A stretch of DNA of 64,000 nucleotides, taken from Microbacterium testaceum (lineage in GTDB: Bacteria; Actinomycetota; Actinomycetes; Actinomycetales; Microbacteriaceae). The notes beneath the pieces were generated by a model. That model saw nothing but the letters and a program-made list of their open reading frames with translations, was not told the DNA's origin and searched no databases. The DNA lies in the NCBI RefSeq assembly GCF_006539145.1, contig NZ_BJML01000003.1, positions 1-64,000 of the forward strand, written 5' to 3'. A program made the translations under genes and the position numbers. Positions 8,242 through 18,771 of this stretch are shown here, in pieces. Each line of letters starts with the position of its first letter. The first letter of the stretch is position 1.

Positions 8242-8949
8242 TCAGGCGGCGGCGCCCACGACGGCGGCGATGGCCGACGTGAAGAAGCCCAGACCGTCGA
8301 CGCCCGAGCGCATCGCCGCCGCGGTGCCCGGGCCGAAGCCCGGCTCGACCGCGTGCTCGGGGTGCGGCATGAGGCCCACGACGTTGCCGCGCTCGTTGGT
8401 CAGGCCGGCGATGTCGTCGAGCGAGCCGTTGGGGTTCACTCCGACGTACCGGAAGGTCACGAGGCCCTCGCCGTTCACGCGCGCCAGGGTCTCGGCATCC
8501 GCGATGTATCCGCCGTCGGCGTTCTTCAGCGGGATGACGATCTCGTCGCCCTCGGCGAAGTCGCTGGTCCAGGCGGTCGAGGCGTTCTCGACGCGCAGGC
8601 GCTGGTCACGGCGGATGAACTGCTGGTGGGCGTTGCGGATCAGACCGCCGGGCAGCAGGTGCGCCTCGACCAGCATCTGGAAGCCGTTGCAGATGCCGAG
8701 CACGGGCATGCCCTTGCCGGCCGCGTCTTTGACCTCGGCCATGATCGGCGCGAACGCGGCGATCGCTCCGGCGCGCAGGTAGTCGCCGTAGCTGAAGCCA
8801 CCGGGCAGTACGAGGGCGTCGACGCCCTTCAGGTCGTGCTCGCCGTGCCACAGGGCGACGGGCTCGCCGCCCGCGAGGCGGATCGCGCGCTGCGCGTCGC
8901 GGTCGTCGAGGGAGCCGGGGAACGTGATGACCCCGATGCGAGCGGTCAC
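8242..8949 (-). CDS. purQ: Phosphoribosylformylglycinamidine synthase, glutaminase subunit
   Basis: Supplies ammonia from glutamine to PurL in the fourth step of purine synthesis (FGAR to FGAM). It is a class I amidotransferase of 235 aa with the nucleophile cysteine in LGICNGFQM (near residue 88) and the His/Glu pair in MPHPEHAVE (near residue 206). It overlaps purS by ATGA, so the two subunits are co-translated. The synthetase subunit purL is not in the window. The start matches the family's N-terminus ([14 protein letters not shown]). Confidence 0.97.
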   Translation of the reverse strand: MTARIGVITFPGSLDDRDAQRAIRLAGGEPVALWHGEHDLKGVDALVLPGGFSYGDYLRAGAIAAFAPIMAEVKDAAGKGMPVLGICNGFQMLVEAHLLPGGLIRNAHQQFIRRDQRLRVENASTAWTSDFAEGDEIVIPLKNADGGYIADAETLARVNGEGLVTFRYVGVNPNGSLDDIAGLTNERGNVVGLMPHPEHAVEPGFGPGTAAAMRSGVDGLGFFTSAIAAVVGAAA

Positions 8950-9194
8950 TCGACGACCTCGATGTTCACGACGTCTTCGATGACGGCGTTCGAGAGCATC
9001 TCGTCGGCGAGCTCACGGGCTCGCGCGAGCGTGGCCTCGTCGACCTCGCCCTCGACGGTGAGTTCGAAACGCTTGCCGATGCGCACGTCCGAGAAGCGGT
9101 GCTCGCCCAGACGCGACAGGGCGCCGGCGACGGCCTTTCCCTGCGGGTCGAGGAGCTCGGCCTTGGGCATGACGTCGACGACGATGGTGGGCAC
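8946..9194 (-). CDS. purS: Phosphoribosylformylglycinamidine synthase subunit PurS
   Basis: Small structural subunit (82 aa) that bridges PurQ and the small-type PurL in the FGAM synthase complex. The sequence is full length for the family ([21 protein letters not shown]..., [14 protein letters not shown]). It is first in the purSQ unit; its promoter must lie in the 234-bp divergent gap shared with cebE. PurS implies that this organism's PurL is the short form, not the fused large PurL. Confidence 0.96.
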   Translation of the reverse strand: MPTIVVDVMPKAELLDPQGKAVAGALSRLGEHRFSDVRIGKRFELTVEGEVDEATLARARELADEMLSNAVIEDVVNIEVVE

Positions 9195-9312
9195 TGCAGC
9201 TCCAAGAGTCGGGTGGCGTTGTGAAGGCCAGTCTACGCGAGCCGTCGACGGCGCCCGCTACGGCCGACCGGGCCGAGCGAGCAGGACTTCATAACGATCT
9301 CACAGCGTCCTC

Positions 9313-9368
9313 TTGACCGCATGGGAGCGATCCCATAGCGTCGTCCCCGATCGGTGAGAGCGCTCCCA
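9313..9368 (+). promoter_or_regulatory. cebE promoter with two CebR-type operators
   Basis: TTGACC (9313-9318), a 17-bp spacer and TAGCGT (9336-9341) form a plausible promoter for cebE. The spacer contains TGGGAGCGATCCCA (9322-9335), and TGAGAGCGCTCCCA lies downstream at 9355-9368. Each differs by one base from the established CebR operator TGGGAGCGCTCCCA of Streptomyces; their centres are 33 bp apart, about three helical turns. Binding by the CebR encoded 5 kb downstream would block RNA polymerase. Confidence 0.8.
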
Positions 9369-9428
9369 CGCGATGTCGCAGGGAGCTCTCCAGAGCGCCG
9401 GTCAGCACCCACCACAAAGGAGTGATCT

Positions 9429-10703
9429 GTGAAAACTCGTGCCCTGCGCCGGGTGGCTCTCGTCGCCGCCGTCGCATCGACTTCCGCCCTCGTCCTCGCC
9501 GGCTGCTCCGGTGCCGGGGGCTCCGCCTCGGGCGGCGACGGCGAGGTGACCCTCACCGTCGCCACCTTCAACGACTTCGGGTACACCGACGCGCTCCTGC
9601 AGGAGTACATGGACGCCCACCCGAACGTGAAGATCGTGCACAACAAGGCCGCGACCAGCAACGAGGCCCGCGAGAACTACTTCCAGAAGCTGGGCAAGAC
9701 CGGCCTCGCCGACATCGAAGCCATCGAGGTCGACTGGCTGCCCGAGGTCATGGAGTACGCCGACCTGCTGGCCCCCGTGCCCGACGACCTGAAGAGCCGC
9801 TGGCTCGACTACAAGGTCGAGGCCGCCACCAGCCCGGAGGGCAAGCTCGTCGGCTACGGCACCGACATCGGGCCCGAGGGCGTCTGCTACCGCTCCGACC
9901 TCTTCGCCGCGGCGGGTCTTCCCACCGACCGGGCCGAGGTCGCCACGATGCTCCAGGGCGACTGGTCGACCTATTTCGCCGCGGGCGACACCTACGTCGC
10001 CGCGACCGGCAAGGCCTTCTTCGACTCGGCCGGCGGCACCTACCAGGGCGCGATCAACCAGGTCGAGGCCGCGTACGAGAACCCCGACAACGGCGAGATC
10101 ACCGCCACGAGCAACCCCGACGTCAAGAAGATCTACGACCAGGTGCTGAAGGCCAGCGCCACGCAGTCGGCGCACCTCGGCCAGTGGTCGGACGACTGGT
10201 TCGCGGGGCTCTCGAACGGCGCCTTCGCCACGATGCTCTGCCCGGGCTGGATGCTCGGCGTCATCGAGGGCAACGCCCCCGAGGTGAAGGGATGGGACAT
10301 CGCCAACGTCTTCCCCGGCGGCGCCGGTAACTGGGGCGGCTCCTACCTGACCGTGCCCGGCAACGGCAAGAACGTCGAGGCCGCTCAGGAGCTCGCCGAC
10401 TGGCTGACCGACCCCGAGACCCAGGTCACGGCGTTCGAGAACGCGGGCACCTTCCCGAGCCAGACCGATGCCCTCAAGGCGGACGCGCTGCTCAGCAACA
10501 CGAACGCGTACTTCAACAACGCCCCCGTGGGCGAGATGCTCTCCGAGCGCGCGCAGGCCGTGAAGGTCTCGCCGTACAAGGGGACGTTCTACTTCCAGAT
10601 CAACGACGCCATGCAGAAGGCGCTCACGCGAGTGGAAGACGGAACGCAGGACGCCGCGACCTCCTGGAAGCAGTGGGCGACCGAGGTCGACGCCCTGTCC
10701 TGA
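9429..10703 (+). CDS. cebE: Cello-oligosaccharide ABC transporter substrate-binding lipoprotein
   Basis: Extracellular sugar-binding lipoprotein (424 aa) delivering substrate to CebFG. It has a short basic N-terminus, a hydrophobic signal and lipobox LAGC with the lipidated Cys26, then a family-1 extracellular solute-binding fold with many surface aromatic residues. The identification as CebE rests on context: two MalF/MalG-type permeases, a GH1 beta-glucosidase, a LacI regulator and CebR-type operators follow or precede in the usual ceb order. No dedicated ATPase is encoded; as in Streptomyces, a shared MsiK-like ATPase elsewhere is expected. GTG start with the ribosome site AAAGGAG seven bases upstream. 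Confidence 0.85.
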   Translation: MKTRALRRVALVAAVASTSALVLAGCSGAGGSASGGDGEVTLTVATFNDFGYTDALLQEYMDAHPNVKIVHNKAATSNEARENYFQKLGKTGLADIEAIEVDWLPEVMEYADLLAPVPDDLKSRWLDYKVEAATSPEGKLVGYGTDIGPEGVCYRSDLFAAAGLPTDRAEVATMLQGDWSTYFAAGDTYVAATGKAFFDSAGGTYQGAINQVEAAYENPDNGEITATSNPDVKKIYDQVLKASATQSAHLGQWSDDWFAGLSNGAFATMLCPGWMLGVIEGNAPEVKGWDIANVFPGGAGNWGGSYLTVPGNGKNVEAAQELADWLTDPETQVTAFENAGTFPSQTDALKADALLSNTNAYFNNAPVGEMLSERAQAVKVSPYKGTFYFQINDAMQKALTRVEDGTQDAATSWKQWATEVDALS

Positions 10704-10714
10704 TCCGCAGCGAG

Positions 10715-10752
10715 CGGATGCCGGGGCACTGTTCCGCGGGCCCCGGCATCCG
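10715..10752 (+). other. Intercistronic stem-loop between cebE and cebF
   Basis: Perfect 12-bp arms (CGGATGCCGGGG and complement) with a 14-base loop, extended by an outer GAGC/GCTC pairing. It lies between the binding-protein and permease genes and probably stabilises the abundant cebE message while attenuating read-through, as in other sugar ABC operons. Confidence 0.7.
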
Positions 10753-10782
10753 TCCCGCTCGTCTCGAGGAGGAGACATCATC

Positions 10783-11904
10783 GTGACCAGCACACTCGAA
10801 CGGCCCACGCGGCCGGCGCAGCCCCCGGTCGGGGAGCGCCAGCCGCGGCGCCTCGGCTTCGGTCGGCGCCGCAGCGCGTGGGACCTGAAGCTCTCGCCGT
10901 ACCTCTACATCTCGCCGTTCTTCATCCTGTTCGCGATCACGGGTCTGTTCCCCATCGCCTACACGGCGGTGATCTCGTTCATGGACTGGGATCTCGTTCG
11001 CAACTCGGGCGAGTTCATCGGCTTCGACCAGTACGCGTGGGTGCTCTCGCAGCCCAAGTTCTGGATCGCCCTGCGCAACACCTTCAGCATCTTCCTGCTC
11101 TCGAGCGTCCCGCAGCTCATCCTCGCGATCTTCATCGCCGCCATGCTCGACCAGAACATCCGCGCCAAGACGTTCTGGCGCATGAGCGTGCTGGTGCCCT
11201 ACGTGATGGCCCCTGTCGCCGTCGCCCTCATCTTCAGCAACATGTTCGGCGACCAGTACGGCGTCGTGAACACCACCCTGCAGAACCTCGGCATCCCGGC
11301 CGTGCCGTGGCACTCCGACGCCTTCGCGAGCCACATCGCGATCGCGACGATGGTCAACTTCCGCTGGACCGGCTACAACACCCTCATCCTGCTCGCGGCG
11401 ATGCAGGCCATCCCGCGCGAGTACTACGAGGCCGCGACCGTCGACGGCGCCGGCAAGATCCGCCAGTTCTTCTCGATCACGCTGCCGAGCCTCAAACCGA
11501 CCCTCGTCTTCGTGATCATCACCGCCACGATCGGGGGTCTGCAGATCTTCGACGAGCCGCGCATGTACGACCAGTACGGCACGGGCGGCGCAGACAACCA
11601 GTGGCTCACCGTGACCCTCTGGTTGTACAACGTCGGCTGGGGCGAGTGGAACTTCGGCCGCGCCGCGGCACTCGCGTGGATCCTCTTCCTGCTCATCCTC
11701 GCCATCGGCGCGATCAACCTTTTCATCACGCGCTCGCTCGTGCGCGACGACGGTGGCCGCGGCAACGCGCGCTTTCGCCGAGATGCCCGCGCGCAGGCGC
11801 GAGCGGCGAAGGCTCGACTGAGGGCGGATGCCGAGACCCCGGCGACCGCGCGGGACACCGACGCGCCCCGAGGCGGCGCCGCACGACAGGAGACCAGCCG
11901 ATGA
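10783..11904 (+). CDS. cebF: Cello-oligosaccharide ABC transporter permease (MalF type)
   Basis: Inner-membrane permease of 373 aa with a ~40-residue basic cytoplasmic N-terminus and six hydrophobic segments. The EAA loop that docks the ATPase is visible (YYEAATVDGAGKIRQFF, about residues 214-230). A charged Arg/Ala-rich C-terminal tail of about 55 residues is longer than usual and probably disordered. GTG start preceded by GAGGAGGAG; the stop overlaps the next permease by ATGA. Partner of CebG in one heterodimeric channel. Confidence 0.88.
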   Translation: MTSTLERPTRPAQPPVGERQPRRLGFGRRRSAWDLKLSPYLYISPFFILFAITGLFPIAYTAVISFMDWDLVRNSGEFIGFDQYAWVLSQPKFWIALRNTFSIFLLSSVPQLILAIFIAAMLDQNIRAKTFWRMSVLVPYVMAPVAVALIFSNMFGDQYGVVNTTLQNLGIPAVPWHSDAFASHIAIATMVNFRWTGYNTLILLAAMQAIPREYYEAATVDGAGKIRQFFSITLPSLKPTLVFVIITATIGGLQIFDEPRMYDQYGTGGADNQWLTVTLWLYNVGWGEWNFGRAAALAWILFLLILAIGAINLFITRSLVRDDGGRGNARFRRDARAQARAAKARLRADAETPATARDTDAPRGGAARQETSR

Positions 11905-12806
11905 CCGCCGTAGGCGCCACCCCCCTCCCGGTCGTCGAGCCCGACGTACCCGGTCCCGTCCGCCGCCGCTCGCGCCCCGTACGCGGCTCCCGCCCCGGCT
12001 GGGTCGTCTACGCCGCCCTCGGCGCGGTGCTGCTGGCGAGCCTGTTCCCCTTCTACTGGTCGCTGCTGATCGGTTCGGGCGACTCCTCGACCATCCGCGA
12101 CGCCAACCGGTCATGGATCCCCGGCGGCAACTTCTTCGCCAATGCGGCGTCCGTCATCGGCGACCCCGCGGTCAACTTCTGGCCGGCGCTCGTGAACTCG
12201 ATCATCAGTTCCGGCTTGATCGCGGCATCCGTGGTCTTCTTCTCGACCCTCGCGGGCTGGGCGTTCGCGAAGCTGACGTTCCGCGGTGGGCCGTGGCTGC
12301 TCGTCTTCGTGGTGGCGACCATGGCCGTGCCGACGCAGCTCGGCGTCGTGCCGCTGTACATCCTCTTCAGCGAGCTCGGGTGGACGGGGCAGCTCGGTGC
12401 CATCATCATCCCGGCTCTGACGAGCGCCTTCGGTGTCTTCTGGATGACGCAGTACCTGCGGCAGTCCGTGCCGGACGAGCTGATCGAAGCCGCGCGCGTC
12501 GACGGTGCGAGCTCGTTCCGCACGTTCCTCACCGTGGGCGTTCCCGCCGCTCGCCCCGCCGCCGCGATGCTCGGTCTGTTCACCTTCGTGAGCGCGTGGA
12601 ACAACTTCTTCTGGCCGTTCATCGTGCTCGATCGCCAGAACCCTACGCTGCCGGTGGCCCTGTCGCTCCTGCAGTCCAACTACTTCGTCGACTACTCGAT
12701 CGTCCTCGCGGGCGTGCTGCTGTCGACGATCCCGCTGCTGCTGCTGTTCGTCTTCGCGGGCAAGCAGCTGGTCAGTGGCATCATGCAAGGGGCGGTCAAG
12801 GGATGA
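11901..12806 (+). CDS. cebG: Cello-oligosaccharide ABC transporter permease (MalG type)
   Basis: Second permease subunit, 301 aa, with six predicted membrane segments and the EAA loop ELIEAARVDGASSFRTF near residue 193. The start is fixed by the ATGA overlap with cebF; an in-frame opening extending farther upstream lies inside cebF in another frame. Its stop in turn overlaps a possible early start of the beta-glucosidase, so the transporter and hydrolase are one transcription unit. Confidence 0.88.
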   Translation: MTAVGATPLPVVEPDVPGPVRRRSRPVRGSRPGWVVYAALGAVLLASLFPFYWSLLIGSGDSSTIRDANRSWIPGGNFFANAASVIGDPAVNFWPALVNSIISSGLIAASVVFFSTLAGWAFAKLTFRGGPWLLVFVVATMAVPTQLGVVPLYILFSELGWTGQLGAIIIPALTSAFGVFWMTQYLRQSVPDELIEAARVDGASSFRTFLTVGVPAARPAAAMLGLFTFVSAWNNFFWPFIVLDRQNPTLPVALSLLQSNYFVDYSIVLAGVLLSTIPLLLLFVFAGKQLVSGIMQGAVKG

Positions 12807-12835
12807 CCCTCGCGCCCACGGAAGGAACCCGAACC

Positions 12836-14290
<1,455 letters not shown>

Positions 14291-14299
14291 GGTCGACAG

Positions 14300-14338
14300 C
14301 GAAGGCCCGATCGCATGCGATGTGCGGTCGGGCCTTCG
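14300..14338 (+). terminator. Terminator after bglC
   Basis: Eleven-base perfect arms (CGAAGGCCCGA and complement) with a 17-base loop, starting nine bases after the beta-glucosidase stop. It separates the transport operon from cebR. Confidence 0.75.
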
Positions 14339-14507
14339 TCGTCCGGTGAGGGTGGGGTGCGGAGGTCGTCGACGGGCGGACGTCGCGGGGATCTGATCCG
14401 GATGCCGATGCGGTCGGCGCCCTCCCCGCAGTACGCTCGCAACAGCGCACAACGCGCCTGGCCACCCGAAGCGCGGTGCGATGCCGCCGTCCCGAAGGAG
14501 GGGAGCG

Positions 14508-15521
14508 ATGGATCTCACATCCGTTCGGGGTGCCGCCACGATCGAAGAGGTCGCGGCGCGTGCCGGAGTCTCGCGATCGACGGTGTCCCGCGTCGTCAAC
14601 GGCTCCACCGCCGTCTCGCCCTCCGCCCTCGAGGCCGTGCGCCGCGCCATCGACGAGTTGCAGTACGTCCCCAACCGCGCGGCACGCTCTCTCGCCAGTC
14701 GTCAGACCCGAGCGATCGCCCTGGTGATCCCCGAACAGACCGATCGCTTCTTCGGTGACCCGTTCTTCGCCTCGATCGTCGCGGGCATCGGCGAGGTCAT
14801 CGGCGAGTCCGACTACATCATGAACATGCTCATTGCGAGCGACGACGCGAGCGCCAAGGCGCTCGGATACCTCCGAGGCGGGAGCGTCGACGGGGCGATC
14901 GTCGCCTCGCACCACACGAGCGACACCTTTCTCGATCGGGTCGCTGATGTCGTGCCCGTGGTCTACGGCGGACGACCCGCACGCGTCCGCGCGGACGACT
15001 ACTACGTCGACGTCGACAACGTCGAGGGCGGCCGCGTCGCCACCGCCTACCTGCTCGCCCGAGGTCACCGACGCGTCGCCACGGTGTCGGGGCCGTCCGA
15101 CATGCCCGCGGGCATCGACCGCCTTCACGGCTTCCGCAACGCCATGGCCGAGGCGGGGCTGGAGCCCGCGGCCGTCGAGAACGGGGACTTCACCGAGATG
15201 GGCGGCGCTCTCGCGATGAACCGCATCCTCTCGAGCGGGGTCACCCCCGAGGCCGTCTTCGTTGCGAGCGACCTCATGGCCCGCGGCGTCTATACGGTGC
15301 TCCGCGACAAGGGCCTCGAGCCGGGGCGCGACGTCGCCGTCATGGGCTTCGACGACTCGGCGGTGTCCACCGCCCTCACGCCGTCGCTGACGACGGTCCG
15401 GCAACCGTCGCTGACGCAGGGCCGGCACATGGCATCCGTTCTTCTCGACATCCTCGCCGGGCGTCCCGCCGCCCACGCGACGATCCTGCCGATCGAGGTC
15501 GTGGAGCGCGACTCGGCGTGA
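14508..15521 (+). CDS. cebR: LacI-family regulator of cellobiose use
   Basis: DNA-binding repressor of 337 aa. The N-terminal LacI helix-turn-helix (ATIEEVAARAGVSRSTVSRVVNGS) is followed by a periplasmic-binding-protein-like effector domain. Its place at the end of a cebEFG-bglC cluster, and two near-consensus CebR operators in front of cebE, identify it as CebR, which is known in Streptomyces to release DNA on binding cellobiose or cello-oligosaccharides. The ATG at 14508 is chosen for its strong GAAGGAGGGG ribosome site; an upstream ATG would add nine residues. The preceding terminator means a separate promoter; no CebR box was seen directly before it. Confidence 0.88.
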   Translation: MDLTSVRGAATIEEVAARAGVSRSTVSRVVNGSTAVSPSALEAVRRAIDELQYVPNRAARSLASRQTRAIALVIPEQTDRFFGDPFFASIVAGIGEVIGESDYIMNMLIASDDASAKALGYLRGGSVDGAIVASHHTSDTFLDRVADVVPVVYGGRPARVRADDYYVDVDNVEGGRVATAYLLARGHRRVATVSGPSDMPAGIDRLHGFRNAMAEAGLEPAAVENGDFTEMGGALAMNRILSSGVTPEAVFVASDLMARGVYTVLRDKGLEPGRDVAVMGFDDSAVSTALTPSLTTVRQPSLTQGRHMASVLLDILAGRPAAHATILPIEVVERDSA

Positions 15522-15527
15522 GGCTGG

Positions 15528-16613
15528 TCAGGGACCGGCCGGCAGCCGCAGGTCGATCTCGTAGCCGCCGTCGGCGAGAGGGCCGGCGCGGAACGTTCCG
15601 CCGAGCATGTGTGCGCGTTCCGAGAGTCCGAGGTGACCGAGGCGCGCCGTCGGTGCGGGATCGGGGCGCGGGGCCGGGGAGGCGGCGTTGCGCAGGATCA
15701 CCTGCACGCCGCCGGTATCGGTGCTCGTCGCGGTCACGGTGACGTGCGATCCGGGGGCGTGCTTGCGCACGTTCGTGAGCCCCTCCTGGATCGTGCGGTA
15801 GACCGCGCGCTGGGTCGCGGGCGGGAGCCCCTCGCGCAGGTCAATGCGGGCATCGACCTCGAGGTCTGCCGGGTGCAGGATCTCGTCGAGGTGTCGCAGG
15901 GTCGGCTGCGGGCCGAGGGGTGCGGCTTCCGGTCCGTCGGCGCGGAGGACGAGGAGCATCTGGCGCAGCTCGGCGAGAGTCGTGGAGGCGAGGGTGCGGA
16001 TCGTGTCGGCCGTCTCGACGACCTCGGGATCGTCGGCGCGGACCATCAGAGCTCCCGCCTGCACGGTGATGAGGCTCACCTGGTGGGAGACGACGTCGTG
16101 CATCTCCCGCGCGAGGTGGGCGCGCTCCGCCGCGACGGCCTCGCGCGCGACGCGGCGGTTCTCGTCGGCGCGGGCGAGGCGCAGTTCGTCGAGGCTCGCC
16201 GACAGCCTGCTCTGATTGCGCCGGAGGCGGCCGAGCGCCACCGCGCCTCCCGAGGTCATCGTCGCGTAGACGATGGCGAGCACGTGGTCGTTGACCGAGG
16301 TGAAGGTGTCCCACGACAGACCGAGGCCCAGGAAGGTGACGGCGGTCGCGACGACGAGCCAGACCATCCCTGTCGCCGCACTCGCGACGGTGTACAGGGC
16401 GATCACCGACGCGATCGGCCCGCCGGTGAGGAACAGAGCAGGAAGCGCCAGCGCGAGCGACAGCAGGGGGATCCTCCGGCGCAGCAGCAGTCCCGCGGCC
16501 CCGACGAGCGTCAGCACCAGTTCGAGCAGGTCGGTCGTGTACAACCCCAGCACGCCGTCGAGCGCGGCGACCGCGACGAGCCCCAGATCGATCAGCACAT
16601 CGCGGCGTTTCAT
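15528..16613 (-). CDS. Two-component sensor histidine kinase (NarL-partner type)
   Basis: Membrane kinase of 361 aa. Residues 1-135 hold about five hydrophobic segments with no large extracellular domain. A coiled linker and a HisKA_3 dimerisation helix follow, with the phosphorylated histidine in LAREMHDVVSHQVS near residue 195, then an HATPase domain (IQEGLTNVRKHAPGS; LGHLGLSERAHMLGG). The start overlaps the stop of the response regulator gene by ATGA, so the pair is co-translated. The small sensor region suggests it senses a membrane or cell-envelope signal. The antiporter and MprF-like genes transcribed away from it are possible targets, but this is conjecture. Confidence 0.9.
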   Translation of the reverse strand: MKRRDVLIDLGLVAVAALDGVLGLYTTDLLELVLTLVGAAGLLLRRRIPLLSLALALPALFLTGGPIASVIALYTVASAATGMVWLVVATAVTFLGLGLSWDTFTSVNDHVLAIVYATMTSGGAVALGRLRRNQSRLSASLDELRLARADENRRVAREAVAAERAHLAREMHDVVSHQVSLITVQAGALMVRADDPEVVETADTIRTLASTTLAELRQMLLVLRADGPEAAPLGPQPTLRHLDEILHPADLEVDARIDLREGLPPATQRAVYRTIQEGLTNVRKHAPGSHVTVTATSTDTGGVQVILRNAASPAPRPDPAPTARLGHLGLSERAHMLGGTFRAGPLADGGYEIDLRLPAGP

Positions 16614-17284
16614 CGCGCGTCCTGGTCGCGCAGCAGACCCGCGCGCTCCGCGACCAGGGCCGCCTGCACGCGCCCCTCGACGCCGAGCTTGCCGAGGATC
16701 GTACTGATGTGCGCTTTGACGGTGGCCGGGCTCAGGAACATCGCGGCACCGATCTGGATGTTCGAAAGTCCTCGCCCCAGCTGCACGAGGATCTCGCGCT
16801 CGCGCGAGCTGAGCGCGTCCACCAGGTCGGTGTCGGCCGCCGGCTCCGGGCGCAGGTACCCGGCCACCACCGCGCGGCTGACGGTGGGTGAGAACACCAC
16901 CCCGCCGCCGTGGAGGGTGCGCACGAGCTGGGGCAGCTGACGCGGGTCGGTGTCTTTCACGAGGAATCCCGCTGCGCCCGCATCGAGGGCCGACGCGATG
17001 TGATCGTCGGAGTCGAAGGTCGTCAGGATCGCCACCGTCGTGTCCCACCCCGCCCGGCGGATGTCGCGCAGCACCTCGAGGCCGTTGCGTCCCGGCATCC
17101 GGATATCGAGGAGCACCACGTCGGGGCGCGCCTCGGCGAGGACCTCCATCGCCTGGACCCCGTCGGCGGTCGCCACGACCTCGATGTCGTCGGCGGCGCT
17201 GAGGATGTGCGAGAAGCCGGAGCGGATGAGCGCTTCGTCGTCGATGACGGCGACACGGATGATCGGGGAGGCGAAGGATGCCAT
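16610..17284 (-). CDS. LuxR/NarL-type response regulator
   Basis: DNA-binding response regulator, 224 aa. The receiver domain carries acidic residues DDE at 14-16, the phospho-acceptor Asp in VVLLDIRMPG near residue 57, Thr in ILTTFDSDD and Lys in FLVKDTD. The C-terminal LuxR helix-turn-helix is LSSREREILVQLGRGLSNIQIGAAM... with VKAHIS as recognition helix. It is the cognate partner of the histidine kinase whose start it overlaps. Transcribed divergently from the antiporter gene. Confidence 0.93.
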   Translation of the reverse strand: MASFASPIIRVAVIDDEALIRSGFSHILSAADDIEVVATADGVQAMEVLAEARPDVVLLDIRMPGRNGLEVLRDIRRAGWDTTVAILTTFDSDDHIASALDAGAAGFLVKDTDPRQLPQLVRTLHGGGVVFSPTVSRAVVAGYLRPEPAADTDLVDALSSREREILVQLGRGLSNIQIGAAMFLSPATVKAHISTILGKLGVEGRVQAALVAERAGLLRDQDAR

Positions 17285-17438
17285 GCGACCAGGCTAGGGA
17301 CTCCGGGCGCCGTCGAGGCAGGGGGGCGACGCCGATCTACCCGACCGGACGCGATCGGTACCCGTTCAGCCCCGGGGTCGGGGTATGCCCGTCGAACAGA
17401 CTGGCTCCCGTCCCGTTCTCGACCCAGGAGCTCCCACC

Positions 17439-18647
17439 GTGTCCGTTCCCCTGCTCATCGTCGGCCTCTCCTTGCTCGTCTGGGCGCTGTGGAGCCGCGT
17501 GTTCCGCAAGGTCACGGTCAACGGGCCGATCGTGATGACCGCGCTCGGTCTGCTCGGCGGCGCACTGCTGCCCGTGCAGGGCGAGCTGTTCCTCGAGTCG
17601 AAGGCCATGCTCTTCTTCGCGGAGATCGTGCTGGCGTACCTGCTCTTCGTCGATGCGCTGGAGGTGCGGGGCTCGTTCGGCTCGCACTTCACCGGGGTGC
17701 CGGCGCGGCTGCTCGGGATCGGCCTGCCGCTGTCGCTGATCCTCGTGCTGGCGGTCGGTCTGATCCTGCCGTTGGGGTTGTCGGTCGCGGTGATCCTCGC
17801 GATCGCCTGCATCTCGGTGCCCGCCGACTTCTCGCCCGAGACCTCGATCGTGCGCGACGACCGCGTCCCCGCACGGGTGCGGCGGTGGCTCAACGTCGAG
17901 AGCGGGTACAACGACGGCCTGGTCTCGCCGCTCCTGCTCGGCGCGGTCGCCTTCGCCTCGGCGGGGACGACGAGCGACGCCGGACGGGCGTTCGCGGTGG
18001 CCGCCCCCGCGGGGCTCATCGCGATCCTGGTCGGCGCTGCCACCGGGGCCGCGATCGGGGGAGCGATGCGCTTCGCCGACGGGCGGGGATGGACCGAGGC
18101 GCAGAGCATGCGCATCGCCTTCGTCGCGACGCCGCTCATCGTGTTCGGTCTCGCGGTCGCCCTGCAGGGCAACGGGTTCGTCGCCGTGTTCGTCGCGGGC
18201 GTCGCCGTGCGTCTCGTGCGCGGCGCGAGCGGCATCCCCTCCGCCGAGATCTCCCTGCTCGACGATCTCTCGTGGCTGCTCAATCTGCTGCTGTGGCTGG
18301 CCTTCGGCTTCGCCTCGATCGTGCTGCTCAGCGAGACCTACGACTGGTGGCCTGCGATCGTCCTCGCTCTCGTGGCCCTGACGGTGGGGCGGTTCCTCCC
18401 CGTTCTTCTCGCCCTGATCGGCACCGAGACGACCCGCAAGGAACGGTTCTTCGTCGCCGCGATGGGACCCCGGGGCGCGGCATCCATCGTCTTCGGTCTC
18501 ATCGCCGCGAACGCCCTGCCGGGGGAGGAGGGGTTCCTCGTGCTGGCGGCGACCTGCATGGTCGTGCTCGGCAGCGTCGTGCTGCACGGCATCGCGGGGC
18601 CGCTGCTGGTGCGCCGGTTCTGGCCCGCGCGAGTGACCGCTGCCTGA
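17439..18647 (+). CDS. Cation:proton antiporter (CPA1/NhaP-like)
   Basis: Membrane antiporter of 402 aa with about twelve hydrophobic segments. The conserved CPA1 core PADFSPETSIVRDD and ESGYNDGLVSPLLLG (ion-binding Asp of the Asn-Asp motif) sits near residues 130-170. It probably exchanges Na+ or K+ for protons. The GTG start has AGGAG eight bases before it; an upstream in-frame ATG would add 18 unlikely residues. No regulatory cytoplasmic RCK/TrkA domain is present. Confidence 0.85.
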   Translation: MSVPLLIVGLSLLVWALWSRVFRKVTVNGPIVMTALGLLGGALLPVQGELFLESKAMLFFAEIVLAYLLFVDALEVRGSFGSHFTGVPARLLGIGLPLSLILVLAVGLILPLGLSVAVILAIACISVPADFSPETSIVRDDRVPARVRRWLNVESGYNDGLVSPLLLGAVAFASAGTTSDAGRAFAVAAPAGLIAILVGAATGAAIGGAMRFADGRGWTEAQSMRIAFVATPLIVFGLAVALQGNGFVAVFVAGVAVRLVRGASGIPSAEISLLDDLSWLLNLLLWLAFGFASIVLLSETYDWWPAIVLALVALTVGRFLPVLLALIGTETTRKERFFVAAMGPRGAASIVFGLIAANALPGEEGFLVLAATCMVVLGSVVLHGIAGPLLVRRFWPARVTAA

Positions 18648-18689
18648 CCGGTCGGACCACCCGATCGGCCCGTGGACGGGGCCGACCGG
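18648..18689 (+). terminator. Possible terminator after antiporter
   Basis: Arms CCGGTCGG and CCGACCGG flank a 26-base loop directly after the antiporter stop. Weak candidate because the loop is long. Confidence 0.4.
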
Positions 18690-18771
18690 CTGATGCGCCG
18701 TGCGGAGGTCTCTCGCGAACATGGACGGGATGCCGGTGGTCGGCATGAGCACGCACGCTCGGGGAGGACCG

